36,434 nt of DNA from an uncultured Lachnospiraceae bacterium. Lineage in GTDB: Bacteria; Bacillota; Clostridia; Lachnospirales; Lachnospiraceae. Of this stretch, positions 5,495 through 14,155 are shown piece by piece. Positions within the stretch are counted from its first letter, which is position 1. Each line of letters begins with the position of its first letter. Where the stretch lies: contig CAMJGH010000020.1 in the NCBI GenBank assembly GCA_946405185.1, forward strand, positions 1-36,434, in the 5' to 3' direction. The notes below the pieces were generated by a model. It was not told the origin of the DNA. It ran no database searches and saw only the letters and a list, made by a program, of their open reading frames with translations. A program made the translations under genes and the position numbers.

Positions 5495-6628
5495 TTAGCT
5501 TATGTTATAGACGTGCACCGTCAGACCTCCCAGGATGATCGCCGTGTCCACGTTTTCCTCGATGTCATCCGCCGGCGAGATGATGTTGCACTTCCTGAAC
5601 CTGTCCAGCCCTCCGGACAGCTTGCCGCGGATCGCGTCGAGGTACAGCGTGTTCAGCTCGCTGCGCTCCTGCACATCCATCAGGCTGCGGATCAGCGCCT
5701 CGGCTTTCTCCTGATAGCCTGCCGTGGACACGCCGCGTTCGATGTAAATGTCTACTGCTATGTCCACGTTCTTCGGCGTGCTGGACTTCACCAGCATGTC
5801 ACCGTAGCTGCCAAGCATCGGGGAGATCGCATCGGCGACGTCATCGAGCACCTTGTCGCTCGCGGCTCCGGAAGTCCCGGTCACGATAATGTCCCAGGTT
5901 CCCTGTCCCCTTGGGTGCTGGCTGTTCACATAGGCCACCTTGACGCCTGCCACGCCCTCTGCGACGCTCTTGATCTTCGCGTCGATGTTCCTCTCCGAGT
6001 TCTCCGCCCGGCTGTTCAGGCACCGGGCGCGGAGGCTTTCCAGGCTCTCCTGGGCGCTGCCTTCCTGTGTCATCCACCCTTCCCTGTTGGTCACGCTGCT
6101 GTATCCTTCGATATGCACCATCGTGTTGTTAATCGTTCCCGCCTCCACGTTGTAGGCGCTGCCGGTTTCCTCGGCCTGTACCGCCACATCGAACTCCCCG
6201 ACGCCCTCCGGTATGGTCTGTTCTTCCACTGCATAAAAGCGCAGGTAGTTGCCGTATGCGTCCGTGTCCGTCCGGAACGGATGCCCCTTCGCAATCCTCG
6301 CCGCCCTGCTGGTATCGTCCCGGTAAACAGTGACATATCCTTCCGCCTTGGTGCCTTCCTTCCGCGTCTTGGAATAGTCTGCCGCCCTGATCTCCACATA
6401 CTCTTCCGGGCAGTGCTTCATGAAGCCCGAGTTGATGAAGTCCACCGCCGCCGTCTTGATCTCGATGCCGATGTGGATCACGACGTAAAGCAAGGTATAG
6501 AAGATCCCGCCCTTTGAGAAGTTGGTGACCACGAAGCCGGCATCCCGCAGCTCCTGGATCTTCTCCTCCATCGCCTCCTCTTCCGTCGGCACCCTGATGA
6601 TCTGGTCCATTACTTCCTGCTCTATCAT
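5495..6628 (-). CDS. Baseplate J-like protein (Mu gp47 type)
   Basis: A 377-residue baseplate wedge protein of the J/gp47 family. Family hallmarks are GGIFYTLLYVVIHIGIEIKTAAVDFINSGFMKHCPEEYVEIRAADYSKTR near the N-terminus, the AxGyVTVYR beta-domain, and the late stretch VNSQHPRGQGTWDIIVTG followed by DIAVDIYIERG. The length is normal for the family. It overlaps the upstream gp46-like gene by ATGA and is followed by the gp48-like gene 11 bases on. In Mu this protein forms the wedge ring that responds when the tail contacts the host. Confidence 0.9.
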   Translation of the reverse strand: MIEQEVMDQIIRVPTEEEAMEEKIQELRDAGFVVTNFSKGGIFYTLLYVVIHIGIEIKTAAVDFINSGFMKHCPEEYVEIRAADYSKTRKEGTKAEGYVTVYRDDTSRAARIAKGHPFRTDTDAYGNYLRFYAVEEQTIPEGVGEFDVAVQAEETGSAYNVEAGTINNTMVHIEGYSSVTNREGWMTQEGSAQESLESLRARCLNSRAENSERNIDAKIKSVAEGVAGVKVAYVNSQHPRGQGTWDIIVTGTSGAASDKVLDDVADAISPMLGSYGDMLVKSSTPKNVDIAVDIYIERGVSTAGYQEKAEALIRSLMDVQERSELNTLYLDAIRGKLSGGLDRFRKCNIISPADDIEENVDTAIILGGLTVHVYNIS

Positions 6629-7056
6629 CCGATCTCCACCTCCGTGCTGTTCACGCGGATGTCAATGTTCCGCTCGTCCGTCTCGTCGATCTTGCTGAAG
6701 CTGATGTGCAGCACCCTCTCCTTGTCTGCCCCCGGAGGATCCAGCCTGGTCTGTATGCTGGACGGCTCGATGAACTCGCGCTTGGTCAGCTTCTCCCGCA
6801 CCCTGGCATAGACGTCATCCTGCAGGTCTTCCTCGCCTGCAGCATGTGCAAAGTCAAGCAGGCCGAAGCCGTATGCCCACCGCCCCTCCTCGTCTTCGTG
6901 CAGCATCTCGCCCTCCTGGGTCAGCGCCTCGCAGACGACGTCCTGGAACCAGCAGGCATCCCCCGACACCGTCAGGACGTTCCCGTCATTGTCCGTCTTT
7001 GGCTGCCCGTATTCGTCCAGCGCGATGTCAACATCTTCCAGCTCTGTCAGCCTCAT
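6625..7056 (-). CDS. Baseplate gp46/gp25-like wedge protein
   Basis: A 143-residue protein in the Mu gp46 position, part of the gp25-like lysozyme-related wedge family and DUF2634-like proteins. It shows a linear DIALDEYGQPKTDNDGNVLTVSGD start, a central WAYGFGLLDFA segment and the later EFIEPSSIQTRLD. In contractile tails such proteins help couple sheath to baseplate. The start at 7056 makes an ATGA overlap with the gp45-like stop and follows a GGGAGG site. The upstream in-frame extension to 7113 is antisense-like and was not used. Confidence 0.8.
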   Translation of the reverse strand: MRLTELEDVDIALDEYGQPKTDNDGNVLTVSGDACWFQDVVCEALTQEGEMLHEDEEGRWAYGFGLLDFAHAAGEEDLQDDVYARVREKLTKREFIEPSSIQTRLDPPGADKERVLHISFSKIDETDERNIDIRVNSTEVEIG

Positions 7057-7337
7057 CCCGCATACCTCCCGATAATGTACGGCCAGAGCTGCCCGTACAG
7101 CAGTGCCACGCACAGCACATCGCCCTTCCTGTATCCCGGCACGCCTGTCACGCCCGGGATCTCCGGGATCGTTTCATCGACCTCCATGTTCTGGTCGAGG
7201 ATCCGCAGCCGGTACATCCCATTCGAATCCGCAGCGGTGACCACCGCCAGCATGTTCGCGGGCAGCCGCAGGTGCGGGTACTCCTTCTTTATAGCCTCCC
7301 GGATCTGGTCGGCCACATATCTCTTAATATCAGCCAT
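7053..7337 (-). CDS. Short gp45-like baseplate spike/OB-fold protein
   Basis: A 94-residue protein placed as Mu gp45, the central spike that punctures the host envelope. It contains an OB-fold-like barrel core (LAVVTAADSNGMYRLRILDQ ... IPGVTGVPGYRKGDVLCVALLYGQLWPYIIG). The family member in Mu is about twice as long and ends in a beta-helical needle; here the needle is missing, as is common in phages of Gram-positive hosts that lack an outer membrane. The start at 7337 has AAGGAGG nine bases upstream and overlaps the hub gene by 8 bp. Confidence 0.72.
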   Translation of the reverse strand: MADIKRYVADQIREAIKKEYPHLRLPANMLAVVTAADSNGMYRLRILDQNMEVDETIPEIPGVTGVPGYRKGDVLCVALLYGQLWPYIIGRYAG

Positions 7338-8091
7338 TCTCCGGTACCTCCTTAAACTCCACATACATGTCGCAGAACCCTCCGCCCGACGAACGGATCA
7401 CGACCTTTGTGATCTCGCCGACGCCGATCAGCTTCTCGTGGTCGACGATCACCACCTGCGAATGATGGAGCCATGGGACGCCGATGATATCCGCCGTCCA
7501 CTTCTCGCCCTCCTTCTCCATGTCCAGGACGTTCTGGTCATTCAGCTCGTAGACTTCTTCCTGCTCCGGAGCTGTGCCCCAGTAGAATGTGTCGCCCCAG
7601 TAGAAGAAGGCCGTGTCAAGCCCCCAGGCGCTGTTCATCTGCTTGATCGCCTCGCAGGCGTTTTGGGTGTCCACCGTAAAGGCAGGCTTCACAGGGAACT
7701 CGTCCTGCGCCAGCACATACTTCTCGACGCCGGCCAGGGTCAGGATATACCGCAGCACTTCCTGCGGATGGCATCCGAGGAAGGTTGCCGTGATGTATGT
7801 CTCCAGCAGCCGCACCATGTTGTCACGGATCAGGATCTCCGATCCGTTCTTCTCCCAGCTGCCGACACCCTCCAGCAATTCGTCGAAGTCCTCGTCCATC
7901 CCCATCTCTACCAGGCAGTCCGACACGTCCGTGCCGCCGATCTCATCCAGGACTTCATCGTCCGGATAGATCCGACAGGTGTCGCAGTGTTCGTCCCGGC
8001 TGCTGATGTAGGTGACTGCGAAGCCCCCGTCCAGGTCGGCCTCCGGAAGGGTGAGCAGGAAGCTCGGGGCCGTCAGTGCCTTGTCGCTCAT
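7330..8091 (-). CDS. Baseplate hub protein (Mu gpP/gp44 position)
   Basis: A 253-residue protein in the hub position between the baseplate/LysM-like gene and the spike. Features compatible with phage hub proteins of the gp27/gpD type are the stretch NMVRLLETYITATFLGCHPQEVLRYILTLAGV in the middle and the later TADIIGVPWLHHSQVVIVDHEKLIGVGEITKVV, a typical secreted-hub beta-domain ending. Sequence similarity to Mu gpP itself is not evident by eye, so the call relies on gene order and fold-like patterns. It has an ATGA overlap with the preceding gene. Confidence 0.6.
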   Translation of the reverse strand: MSDKALTAPSFLLTLPEADLDGGFAVTYISSRDEHCDTCRIYPDDEVLDEIGGTDVSDCLVEMGMDEDFDELLEGVGSWEKNGSEILIRDNMVRLLETYITATFLGCHPQEVLRYILTLAGVEKYVLAQDEFPVKPAFTVDTQNACEAIKQMNSAWGLDTAFFYWGDTFYWGTAPEQEEVYELNDQNVLDMEKEGEKWTADIIGVPWLHHSQVVIVDHEKLIGVGEITKVVIRSSGGGFCDMYVEFKEVPENG

Positions 8092-8744
8092 TTCGTCGCC
8101 CTCTTAATCTTGCCCGTGCTCTTTTTCGGAGTCTTCACGAGCGCCTTCGCCTTCTTTTTGGCTGCGGCTGTCTTGGCCTTTGTCTTCGCCGACTTCGTGG
8201 TCGTCTTCGCCCTGGCCGGCGACTTTGAGGTCTTCTTCTTGGTTTTCTTCTTTGCAGCCGCGGCTTTTTTCTTTTTGGCCTTGGCTTTCTTCTTGGCCGC
8301 TTCTTTGGCTTTCTTCTTCTTGGTCTTGACCACCTTCGTGCCGCCATAAATGGGAGCGACGAAGGTCAGCGTCCCACGGTAGAAGCTCTCGCCTATAATC
8401 TCGGTTGTCGTGAATCCGTTGAAGTACACCTCGGTGATCCCGCGGTTGCTGCAGGACTTCTCTGTGATCCGGTACTTCTTCTGCGTCTTCTGTCCGGAAG
8501 TCCGGAAGAGGCGCTGGACATACTGCACCATGCTGTCGCGGTCATATGCCGCGCTTTCCTCGAAGATCATCTGGATCTCCACCGTCGCGGCCTGGAACCC
8601 CTGCGGCACGTTGGCCTTGACCACCTTGCCCTTCTTGTTCTTCTTGTCCTCGATGGTTCCCTCTTCCCGGATATCCACCGTCTCGACCATTCCGGGAACG
8701 GCCTTCCCGGCCACCTTCAGGTAGTTCTCCTGCACGTATATCAT
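8088..8744 (-). CDS. Tail/baseplate protein with histone H1-like Lys/Ala tail
   Basis: A 218-residue protein with two unlike halves. Residues 1-135 form a beta-rich domain (YLKVAGKAVPGMVETVDIREEGT..., GTLTFVAPIYGG), comparable with tail proteins that lie between tape measure and hub (Mu gpN or XkdP position). Residues 136-218 are composed almost only of Lys, Ala, Thr and Ser, with KKKAK, SPAR and TPKKS motifs like eukaryotic H1 or bacterial HctA/AlgP-type tails. The tail is encoded by GC-rich Lys codons, as in the neighbouring genes. It could bind DNA in the tail lumen, RNA or an anionic cell-wall polymer; none of these is shown. Confidence 0.6.
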   Translation of the reverse strand: MIYVQENYLKVAGKAVPGMVETVDIREEGTIEDKKNKKGKVVKANVPQGFQAATVEIQMIFEESAAYDRDSMVQYVQRLFRTSGQKTQKKYRITEKSCSNRGITEVYFNGFTTTEIIGESFYRGTLTFVAPIYGGTKVVKTKKKKAKEAAKKKAKAKKKKAAAAKKKTKKKTSKSPARAKTTTKSAKTKAKTAAAKKKAKALVKTPKKSTGKIKRATK

Positions 8745-8756
8745 GCGTCCTCCTCC

Positions 8757-11700
8757 TTATGCGTAAGCCGGGTCGTTGTTGCCCTCGATCTGTTCGATCA
8801 GCTTCCGCAGCTTGTGCATGTCATCCATGGAGCTGATGTCCACGTTCATCTCCAGCTTCTGGATCACCATGCCCTTGCCGCCTTCCTTCCTCGTGTTTTC
8901 TCTCTTCTCGTCCTTGTCGGCCCTGGATGCGCGGGGCGTGCCCGCGAGGCGCTGTGCCACGCTCTGCATGATGCCATGCGCAGCTTCCTGCCCTTTCTCG
9001 TCCTTCCTGCCTCGGCCGCCCAGCAGCTCGGCTATGATGCTGCGCATCCGCGTCCACAGGGTGTCCAGGGGCAGGATCGCCTCCGGGCCGGCCTCGCCTC
9101 CGACCATGGCCTGCGAGCCGTTAAGGCCGAACAGGGTCGGGCCGTCCATGATGCCGCCCTTGGCATAGTAGGCCGTCGAGAACTGCGGCACGGTTGCCTT
9201 TGCGTCTCCGGATCCGACGGTCGCGAAGCTGACGCTCACATGCGGCAGGCGCGGGGCCGGTACAGTGACCTGCATATTGGCGAAGGCCGACCGCACCTGG
9301 CTGGCAATGCTCTGGGCCGCTCCGACCGCTGCGCTGCCTCCGGAACGGATGCCACTCGCCACCTGGCTCATGAAGCTGCTGCCGAGCGACGCCGCCCCGG
9401 CCGTAGCACTCCTCCATGCGTTCATCGCGCCGGTGGCCGCCGTCCGGGCTGCGCCTGTCACCTGGGAGCTGCCCGAGCTGATCCCGCTCGCCACGTCCGT
9501 CATGACTTTCGTCCCGTCTGCCGTCGCCGTGCTGGTCCCCGTCTCCAGGGATTCCATGATGCCGGTCGCCGTTTCCGTTGCCGCTGCGGATGCTTCGCCC
9601 GCCCCGGCTGTGATGCCTGCCGTCAGTTCCGTGATCATATCGGTGCCGGCCGTAGTTGCCGCGCTCGTATCCGTCGCCAGGGCGTCCATGATGGTGCTGC
9701 TGGCGGCAGTTGCCGCGCTCTCGGCGCTCGCCGCGTTCGCAGTGATCCCGCTCGCCACATTGGTGAGCATGTCGCTGGCAGCCGTCTGTGCTCCGGTCGT
9801 GTCTGTGCTGATGGCATCCATGATGGCGCTGTTGGCCGCTGATGCTGCCTCGCTTGCGCCGGCAGTCCCGTCAGTGATCGCCTGGGCCATGCCCGACATC
9901 AGGTCGGTCCCTGCGGCAGTCGCGGCCGAAGAGTCCATGTTGAACGCCCCGAGGATATCGCTGGAAGCCTGCTCTGCAGCTCCCTGCGCCTCTGCGCCGC
10001 CGCCCGTTATGCTGTCCATCAGCCCGGACATCAGTCCGTCCGCCGTGACATCTGAGCCGTCCATATTGAACTTGCTCATGATGTCGGTGGCTGCGTCTTC
10101 CGCGCTTGCTGCCGCTCCGGGTGCTGCACCCTCGATGCCGGCAGTCAGGTCCGCCACCAGTGCGTCAGCTGCGCCTGCAGGGTTGTTCGCGTCTATGCCG
10201 TACTGCGCCATGATGTCGGCAGCAGACTGCTGTGCAGCTCCTTCCGCTGCAGGCGCTGCGCCCTCGACGCCAGCGATCAGCCCGTTGATCAGTTCCTGAC
10301 CCTGTGCCTGCATGGCCGCCGGGTCTGTCTGCACACTGGTGGTCGCTTCCACCGTCTGGGTGGCGGCAGTCTCGGCCGGAGCCGCTGCCGGAGTTGTTTC
10401 CGCGGTCGGGGCCGGTACCGTCCCCTGCTGCATGGCCACCACTTCCGCGGCTCCCGCCACGCCCTGGTCCGCCAGCTCCTGGGCCGTGTAATAATTCATG
10501 CCGTTGTCGTTCGTGTACCTGCCGTCCATGGTCTGGGTGTAGCCCACGATGTCAGCGGCATTGTATGCTTCCATGTCCTCGCTGCTCCCGGTGAACCACC
10601 CGACGAAGTCATCCCACAGTCCCTTCACGCTGTCCACAAGGGAGCTGAAGCCGGAGATGAACCCCTCGCCGATGCTGCTGACAAGGTCGCCCCCGAGCCC
10701 GATCCAGTCGATGCTCTTGATCGCATCCCAGATCTGCCCGAACAGTCCGGGGATCATGCTCACGACTGCCGGTATGGCTGTGATGATCCCGGTCAGCAGC
10801 TTGCCGATCAGGCTGATGCCCGTGCTGATCAGGGTGCCCGCATTGGATGCGATGCCCTGTGCCAGCATCGGGATGAGCTGGATCGCGGCCACTATGATCC
10901 GTGGGATCGCGGTCAGGATCCCCTGGAGGATCATGACGATCAGGCTGATGCCGGTCTGCAGCAGTGTCGGCAGGTTCTGCGCCACGCCCTGGATGAACAT
11001 GGTCAGCAGCGTGATGCCGGTCTGCAGCAGCTGCGGAAGGTTCTGCAGGATCCCGCTCAGCAGCATGAGCAGCATCTGGATTCCTGTCTGCACGATCGTC
11101 GGCAGCAGCGTGGCTGCCCCCTGCACCAGCATGGACACCATCGTCATGCCGGCCTGCATCAGGCGCGGGAGGTTCTGCAGGATCCCGGTCAGGAGCTGGG
11201 TCAGCATGGTGATCCCGGCAGCCAGCAGCTGCGGCAGCATCTGGGCCAGCCCGGTCACAATCATTTTGACCAGCTCGATCCCGGCAGCCAGCATGGCCGG
11301 CAGCCCGGTGACGATCGCATTCACCAGCAGGTTCAGCAGGGTCACTCCGGCTGCGCCGATCTGTGGCAGCAGCTGGATCAGTCCCGTCAGTATGCTCTGG
11401 ATCATCCCGATCCCCGCAGTGATCAGCCCGGGAAGGTTCTGTGCGATCCCGGTGACGATGTAGGTGATCAGGTCGAGGCCGAACTGCAGGAACTCCGGCA
11501 GGTGCTCCGCGATGCCTGTCAGCACGTTCCCGATCACAGTCTTGACCGCGCCGAACACTGTCTCGAAGATGCCGCCCAGTGCTTCGACGTCTCCGCCGCA
11601 CAGCTTAAAGAGGGCAATCATCGCCACCACCGCGGCGATCACCCATGTGAAGGGTGAGGACAGAAGCGCACCGCTCAGGCCGCCCGTGGCTGTCCTTGCA

Positions 11701-12986
11701 ATGTTCAGTGCCGTCTTGAAGCCCGTCAGGGCCTTGCCGACCGTCCCGATGATGGCCGTCGCCGCACCTGCCACGATCAGGAAAAGTCCCACCGCGAACA
11801 CGATCCGCATGATCATGCTCACAGTCGCCTGATGCTCGCTCACCCAGTCAGACGCCTTTTTGACTGCAGCCGTCGCCACTTCCAGCCCCTGGTTCACCAC
11901 AGGCAGCAGTCCCTGTCCCAGCTCCTCGGCCGCGTTGTGCAGTTCCTGCTTGAGCACCTGGAACTTCCCGGCCGGCGTGTCGTTGATCGCCTTCGCCATT
12001 GCTTCCGTGGATTCCGTCCCCTGGTCCATGGAGCTGTGCAGGTCATTGATCCCCGTCTTCAGCTGGTCCGTGTTGTTGTAGAGCAGATCCACCAGGGCGA
12101 TCGCTTCGTCGGTGCCGAAGGCTTCCTTCAGCTCCCGCTTCTCCAGTGCGTCGATCGTGTCGCCATACTTGCCCCGCAGGGTCTCCAGGATGTCCGGCAT
12201 GGACATCAGCTGGTTGTTCGTGTCCAGGAAGTTCAGCCCCAGCTTCTCGCCTGCGCTGGCTGCGCTGTTGAGGAACGCCTTGTACTTCGTCCCCGCCTCG
12301 GATCCGCTCATGGTTGCCTGCAGCTGCCCGAGGATCGCCAGCTGCTCTTCCATCGGCACGTTCGCGTTCGTCGCGGATGCGCCGAGCATCTTGATGGCGT
12401 CCGCCATCCCGGAGCCGCTGGTCTTGTAGTTCTTCACGGCCGTCGCGATCCCGGCGGAGAACATCTCGCCGAACTCCAGGTCGGACAGGTCGCTGTAATA
12501 GTTTTTATATATGCCGTATCCGGTAGCAAACAGCGAGGTCATTTCCCCCGCCGTCGACTTTGTCGCCTTGGCTGTGAGGGCGGCCAGTTCCGTGAACTGC
12601 GCCACGCCTTCATCGGACAGTGAGGCAATGCCGGACTTGATGTCGTAGGATGCGCTGATGAAGTCCGCCTTGGTTGTGCCGGCCCAGGTGTCCGAGAAGT
12701 TCTTCGCAGCCTTCTCGATCGCCCCCAGGTCTTCCACTCCCAGCGAGGCCAGCTCGCCCAGGGCGTCCTGTGTATCAAACGTAGAAGTGACAGTAGCGAG
12801 GGCAGCTGTTGTGATAGCCGTCCCCACTCCCATCATGGCGGTGCCTGCCTTCTGCATGGTACCGAAAGTATTGTCCAGTTTCTGCAGGGGCCCGGAGATG
12901 CCCTTGGCCGCTCCGGAGACCTTGCTGGTCATATTGTCAACCATGTCCAGCACCAGGCTCACCCGGAACACGGAATCCATTGCCAT
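8757..12986 (-). CDS. Tail tape measure protein
   Basis: This 1409-residue protein sets tail length and occupies the tail lumen. The N-terminal third contains the TP901/PhageMin tail domain (VSLVLDMVDNMTSKVSGAAKGIS at the start, then TKATKSTAGEMTSLFATGYGIYKNYY and GSGMADAIKMLGASATNANVPMEEQLAILGQLQATM). A hydrophobic segment near residues 390-415 follows. Then come eleven 22-residue hydrophobic repeats (10794-11519) and an Ala/Ser/Thr-rich region with about eight units of roughly 43 residues (9275-10305). A conserved C-terminal GG-rich segment (YAKGGIMDGPTLFGLNG) is typical of phage tape measures. It sits after the tail chaperone pair, as in all contractile-tail phages. Confidence 0.93.
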   Translation of the reverse strand: MAMDSVFRVSLVLDMVDNMTSKVSGAAKGISGPLQKLDNTFGTMQKAGTAMMGVGTAITTAALATVTSTFDTQDALGELASLGVEDLGAIEKAAKNFSDTWAGTTKADFISASYDIKSGIASLSDEGVAQFTELAALTAKATKSTAGEMTSLFATGYGIYKNYYSDLSDLEFGEMFSAGIATAVKNYKTSGSGMADAIKMLGASATNANVPMEEQLAILGQLQATMSGSEAGTKYKAFLNSAASAGEKLGLNFLDTNNQLMSMPDILETLRGKYGDTIDALEKRELKEAFGTDEAIALVDLLYNNTDQLKTGINDLHSSMDQGTESTEAMAKAINDTPAGKFQVLKQELHNAAEELGQGLLPVVNQGLEVATAAVKKASDWVSEHQATVSMIMRIVFAVGLFLIVAGAATAIIGTVGKALTGFKTALNIARTATGGLSGALLSSPFTWVIAAVVAMIALFKLCGGDVEALGGIFETVFGAVKTVIGNVLTGIAEHLPEFLQFGLDLITYIVTGIAQNLPGLITAGIGMIQSILTGLIQLLPQIGAAGVTLLNLLVNAIVTGLPAMLAAGIELVKMIVTGLAQMLPQLLAAGITMLTQLLTGILQNLPRLMQAGMTMVSMLVQGAATLLPTIVQTGIQMLLMLLSGILQNLPQLLQTGITLLTMFIQGVAQNLPTLLQTGISLIVMILQGILTAIPRIIVAAIQLIPMLAQGIASNAGTLISTGISLIGKLLTGIITAIPAVVSMIPGLFGQIWDAIKSIDWIGLGGDLVSSIGEGFISGFSSLVDSVKGLWDDFVGWFTGSSEDMEAYNAADIVGYTQTMDGRYTNDNGMNYYTAQELADQGVAGAAEVVAMQQGTVPAPTAETTPAAAPAETAATQTVEATTSVQTDPAAMQAQGQELINGLIAGVEGAAPAAEGAAQQSAADIMAQYGIDANNPAGAADALVADLTAGIEGAAPGAAASAEDAATDIMSKFNMDGSDVTADGLMSGLMDSITGGGAEAQGAAEQASSDILGAFNMDSSAATAAGTDLMSGMAQAITDGTAGASEAASAANSAIMDAISTDTTGAQTAASDMLTNVASGITANAASAESAATAASSTIMDALATDTSAATTAGTDMITELTAGITAGAGEASAAATETATGIMESLETGTSTATADGTKVMTDVASGISSGSSQVTGAARTAATGAMNAWRSATAGAASLGSSFMSQVASGIRSGGSAAVGAAQSIASQVRSAFANMQVTVPAPRLPHVSVSFATVGSGDAKATVPQFSTAYYAKGGIMDGPTLFGLNGSQAMVGGEAGPEAILPLDTLWTRMRSIIAELLGGRGRKDEKGQEAAHGIMQSVAQRLAGTPRASRADKDEKRENTRKEGGKGMVIQKLEMNVDISSMDDMHKLRKLIEQIEGNNDPAYA
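9275..10305 (-). repeat. Ala-rich ~43-residue repeats in the tape measure
   Basis: About eight diverged units of roughly 43 codons, each with a GTDLM or similar start, a V-A-S-G-I or L-T-A-G-I pair, an Ala-rich helix and an IMDA/IMES motif. Together they form a long, regular helical region. Repeat units of this kind let tape measures change length by recombination; the degree of divergence suggests they are old. Confidence 0.7.
10794..11519 (-). repeat. Eleven 22-residue hydrophobic repeats in the tape measure
   Basis: Eleven consecutive units of exactly 66 bp, with a partial twelfth, follow the pattern xGIxxxLPxLLxxGIxLLxxLL. Unit phase is strict with no insertions. The hydrophobic amphipathic pattern suggests membrane insertion during DNA ejection. 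Role inferred. Confidence 0.82.
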
Positions 12987-13020
12987 CTCGCCACCCCTTT
13001 CCTTAATTAGCTAATGTCAG

Positions 13021-13676
13021 TTACTCTTCCGTGCTGAACGCCTTGGCGACCGCGATCTGGATGTCATCCTGCCGCAGCCTCCGGCAGCGCACGGCTGTCG
13101 CCACGAGGCGATAGAACTCTGGCATCGGGCAGTCAGGGAAGCCTTCAGGGATCAGTGCCGGCGGCACATACAGGTGCACCAGCAGCGTCCCGCTGCGGAT
13201 GAAGTCCTGCGCGATGTTCCCTTCCTCGTCTTCGATCTGGCTGCCCGCGTCTTTTACAGCTTCCTCACCGTCGTGGTCTTCGATAAACCCAGCATGTACA
13301 GCAGCTTCTCGCCGAGGCTGATGCCCATGGCCGGCCACTTGCCCAGCGCCTCATCCAGCTCGTCGCGCTGTTCGTCGCAGATGTTGTCCAGGACGAAGGT
13401 GCGCATCGCCTTGGTCGGGGACGTGCTCGCCGTCTTGGAGTATCTGTCGTAGCTCGCAGGCTTCGGCTCGCGGAAGAGGAAGCTGAGGGTGTCGTCCATG
13501 TCGTCGTCCTGGGCGATGTTCGTGGATACGATGTAGCCCTTCATGCCCTTGTCGCGCTGGTGGTCGATGAAATCCTCAAAGGCTTCCTTGTCCCTGGACA
13601 GGGCCTTCACCTGTTTCTCCCCCTCGCCAGTGGAGGGAGCTGCTGCCGTCTTGTTTTCTTCCCAGTAGTTGCCCAT
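13021..13676 (-). CDS. Tail assembly chaperone, -1 frameshift fusion product
   Basis: The 0-frame chaperone is extended by ribosomal slippage at 13290-13284 into the -1 frame, which ends at 13021. The fusion would have about 218 residues: 131 from the 0 frame and 87 from the second frame. The extension has an acidic linker (IEDHDGEEAVKDAG...), then a compact domain (FYRLVATAVRCRRLRQDDIQIAVAKAF). Paired tail chaperones made by -1 slippage just before the tape measure gene are known in lambda (G/GT), P2 (E/E+E') and Mu-like phages. The second frame has no convincing start of its own, which favours the fusion. Confidence 0.82.
13254..13676 (-). CDS. Tail assembly chaperone, 0-frame product
   Basis: A 140-residue protein, the Mu gp41 position, between tail tube and tape measure. 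It contains a DKEAFEDFIDHQRDKGMKGYI segment, a linker with many Asp, and a helical C-terminal part (AMRTFVLDNICDEQRDELDEALGKWPAMGISLGEKLLYMLGLS). The start ATG at 13676 is preferred over an upstream TTG because AAAGGAG lies about six bases before it. The stop at 13254 lies past the slippery heptamer, so the short form is the major product, and the extended form is made by frameshifting. Confidence 0.82.
   Translation of the reverse strand: MGNYWEENKTAAAPSTGEGEKQVKALSRDKEAFEDFIDHQRDKGMKGYIVSTNIAQDDDMDDTLSFLFREPKPASYDRYSKTASTSPTKAMRTFVLDNICDEQRDELDEALGKWPAMGISLGEKLLYMLGLSKTTTVRKL
13284..13290 (-). promoter_or_regulatory. Slippery heptamer for -1 ribosomal frameshift
   Basis: On the coding strand the heptamer reads G GGT TTA, a perfect X XXY YYZ site in the 0 frame. 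Slipping back one base gives GGG TTT ATC, exactly the frame of the downstream ORF. It occurs ten codons before the 0-frame stop. A stimulatory structure downstream was not clearly identified. Confidence 0.85.
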
Positions 13677-13717
13677 TTCTTTCTCCTTTTTTGACAAATT
13701 CGTTGATTATGCTGCCG

Positions 13718-14143
13718 TCACTTCGATGTCGTGATGCCGCCGACTGCCATGCCTTCCAGCTCCACGTTCAGGCTGTCGTCGCCCTGCGCGGCCTTGAAGG
13801 ATGCCTTGCTGAACACCACGTTGGTCAGCGTGTCCGTGGACGTGGTCGCTCCCTTGTCCGCATAGCTGACCGTGATCTTCGAGATGACCGCGTTCATGAC
13901 TGCGCCGACGCTGTCCTTCAGCAGGTCGTAGTCCTCGCGCATGAGGGTGAGCTTGACGTCGTACTTCTGGTTGCCGGTGCCGTAGCCCCTGGGCTTGCCT
14001 CCCTTGCCGTAGATCAGGCTCTTCTCCTTCTCCCAGCCGTAGTCAATGCCCACCGGTTCGATGCCCTTGCACCCCGAGACGCCGATGGTCACGCTCGACC
14101 AGTCGTACACCTTTCCGTTGACAATCTGCTTTCTTTTAGCCAT
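13718..14143 (-). CDS. Tail tube protein (Mu gpM type)
   Basis: A 141-residue inner tube protein. It begins with MAKRKQIVNGKVYDWSSVTIGVSG and has the mixed Gly/Tyr/Lys beta-pattern with KYDVKLTLMREDYDLL and VVFSKASFKAAQGDDSLNVELEGMAVGGI, like the Mu gpM and XkdM families. It directly follows the sheath gene, as in Mu. An AAGGAGG site precedes the ATG. Tube subunits stack in hexameric rings inside the sheath and form the DNA channel. Confidence 0.85.
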   Translation of the reverse strand: MAKRKQIVNGKVYDWSSVTIGVSGCKGIEPVGIDYGWEKEKSLIYGKGGKPRGYGTGNQKYDVKLTLMREDYDLLKDSVGAVMNAVISKITVSYADKGATTSTDTLTNVVFSKASFKAAQGDDSLNVELEGMAVGGITTSK

Positions 14144-14155
14144 TTCTCTGCCTCC

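Noticed and set aside
6706-8349. Plus-strand frame of 547 residues
   Set aside because: It runs antisense across four well-supported baseplate genes; its Phe-rich end is the antisense of the Lys-rich tail.
9265-10299. Plus-strand frame of 344 residues opposite the tape measure
   Set aside because: It is the complement of the Ala-rich repeat; its Val/Ser/Ala composition is a mirror of GC-rich Ala codons.
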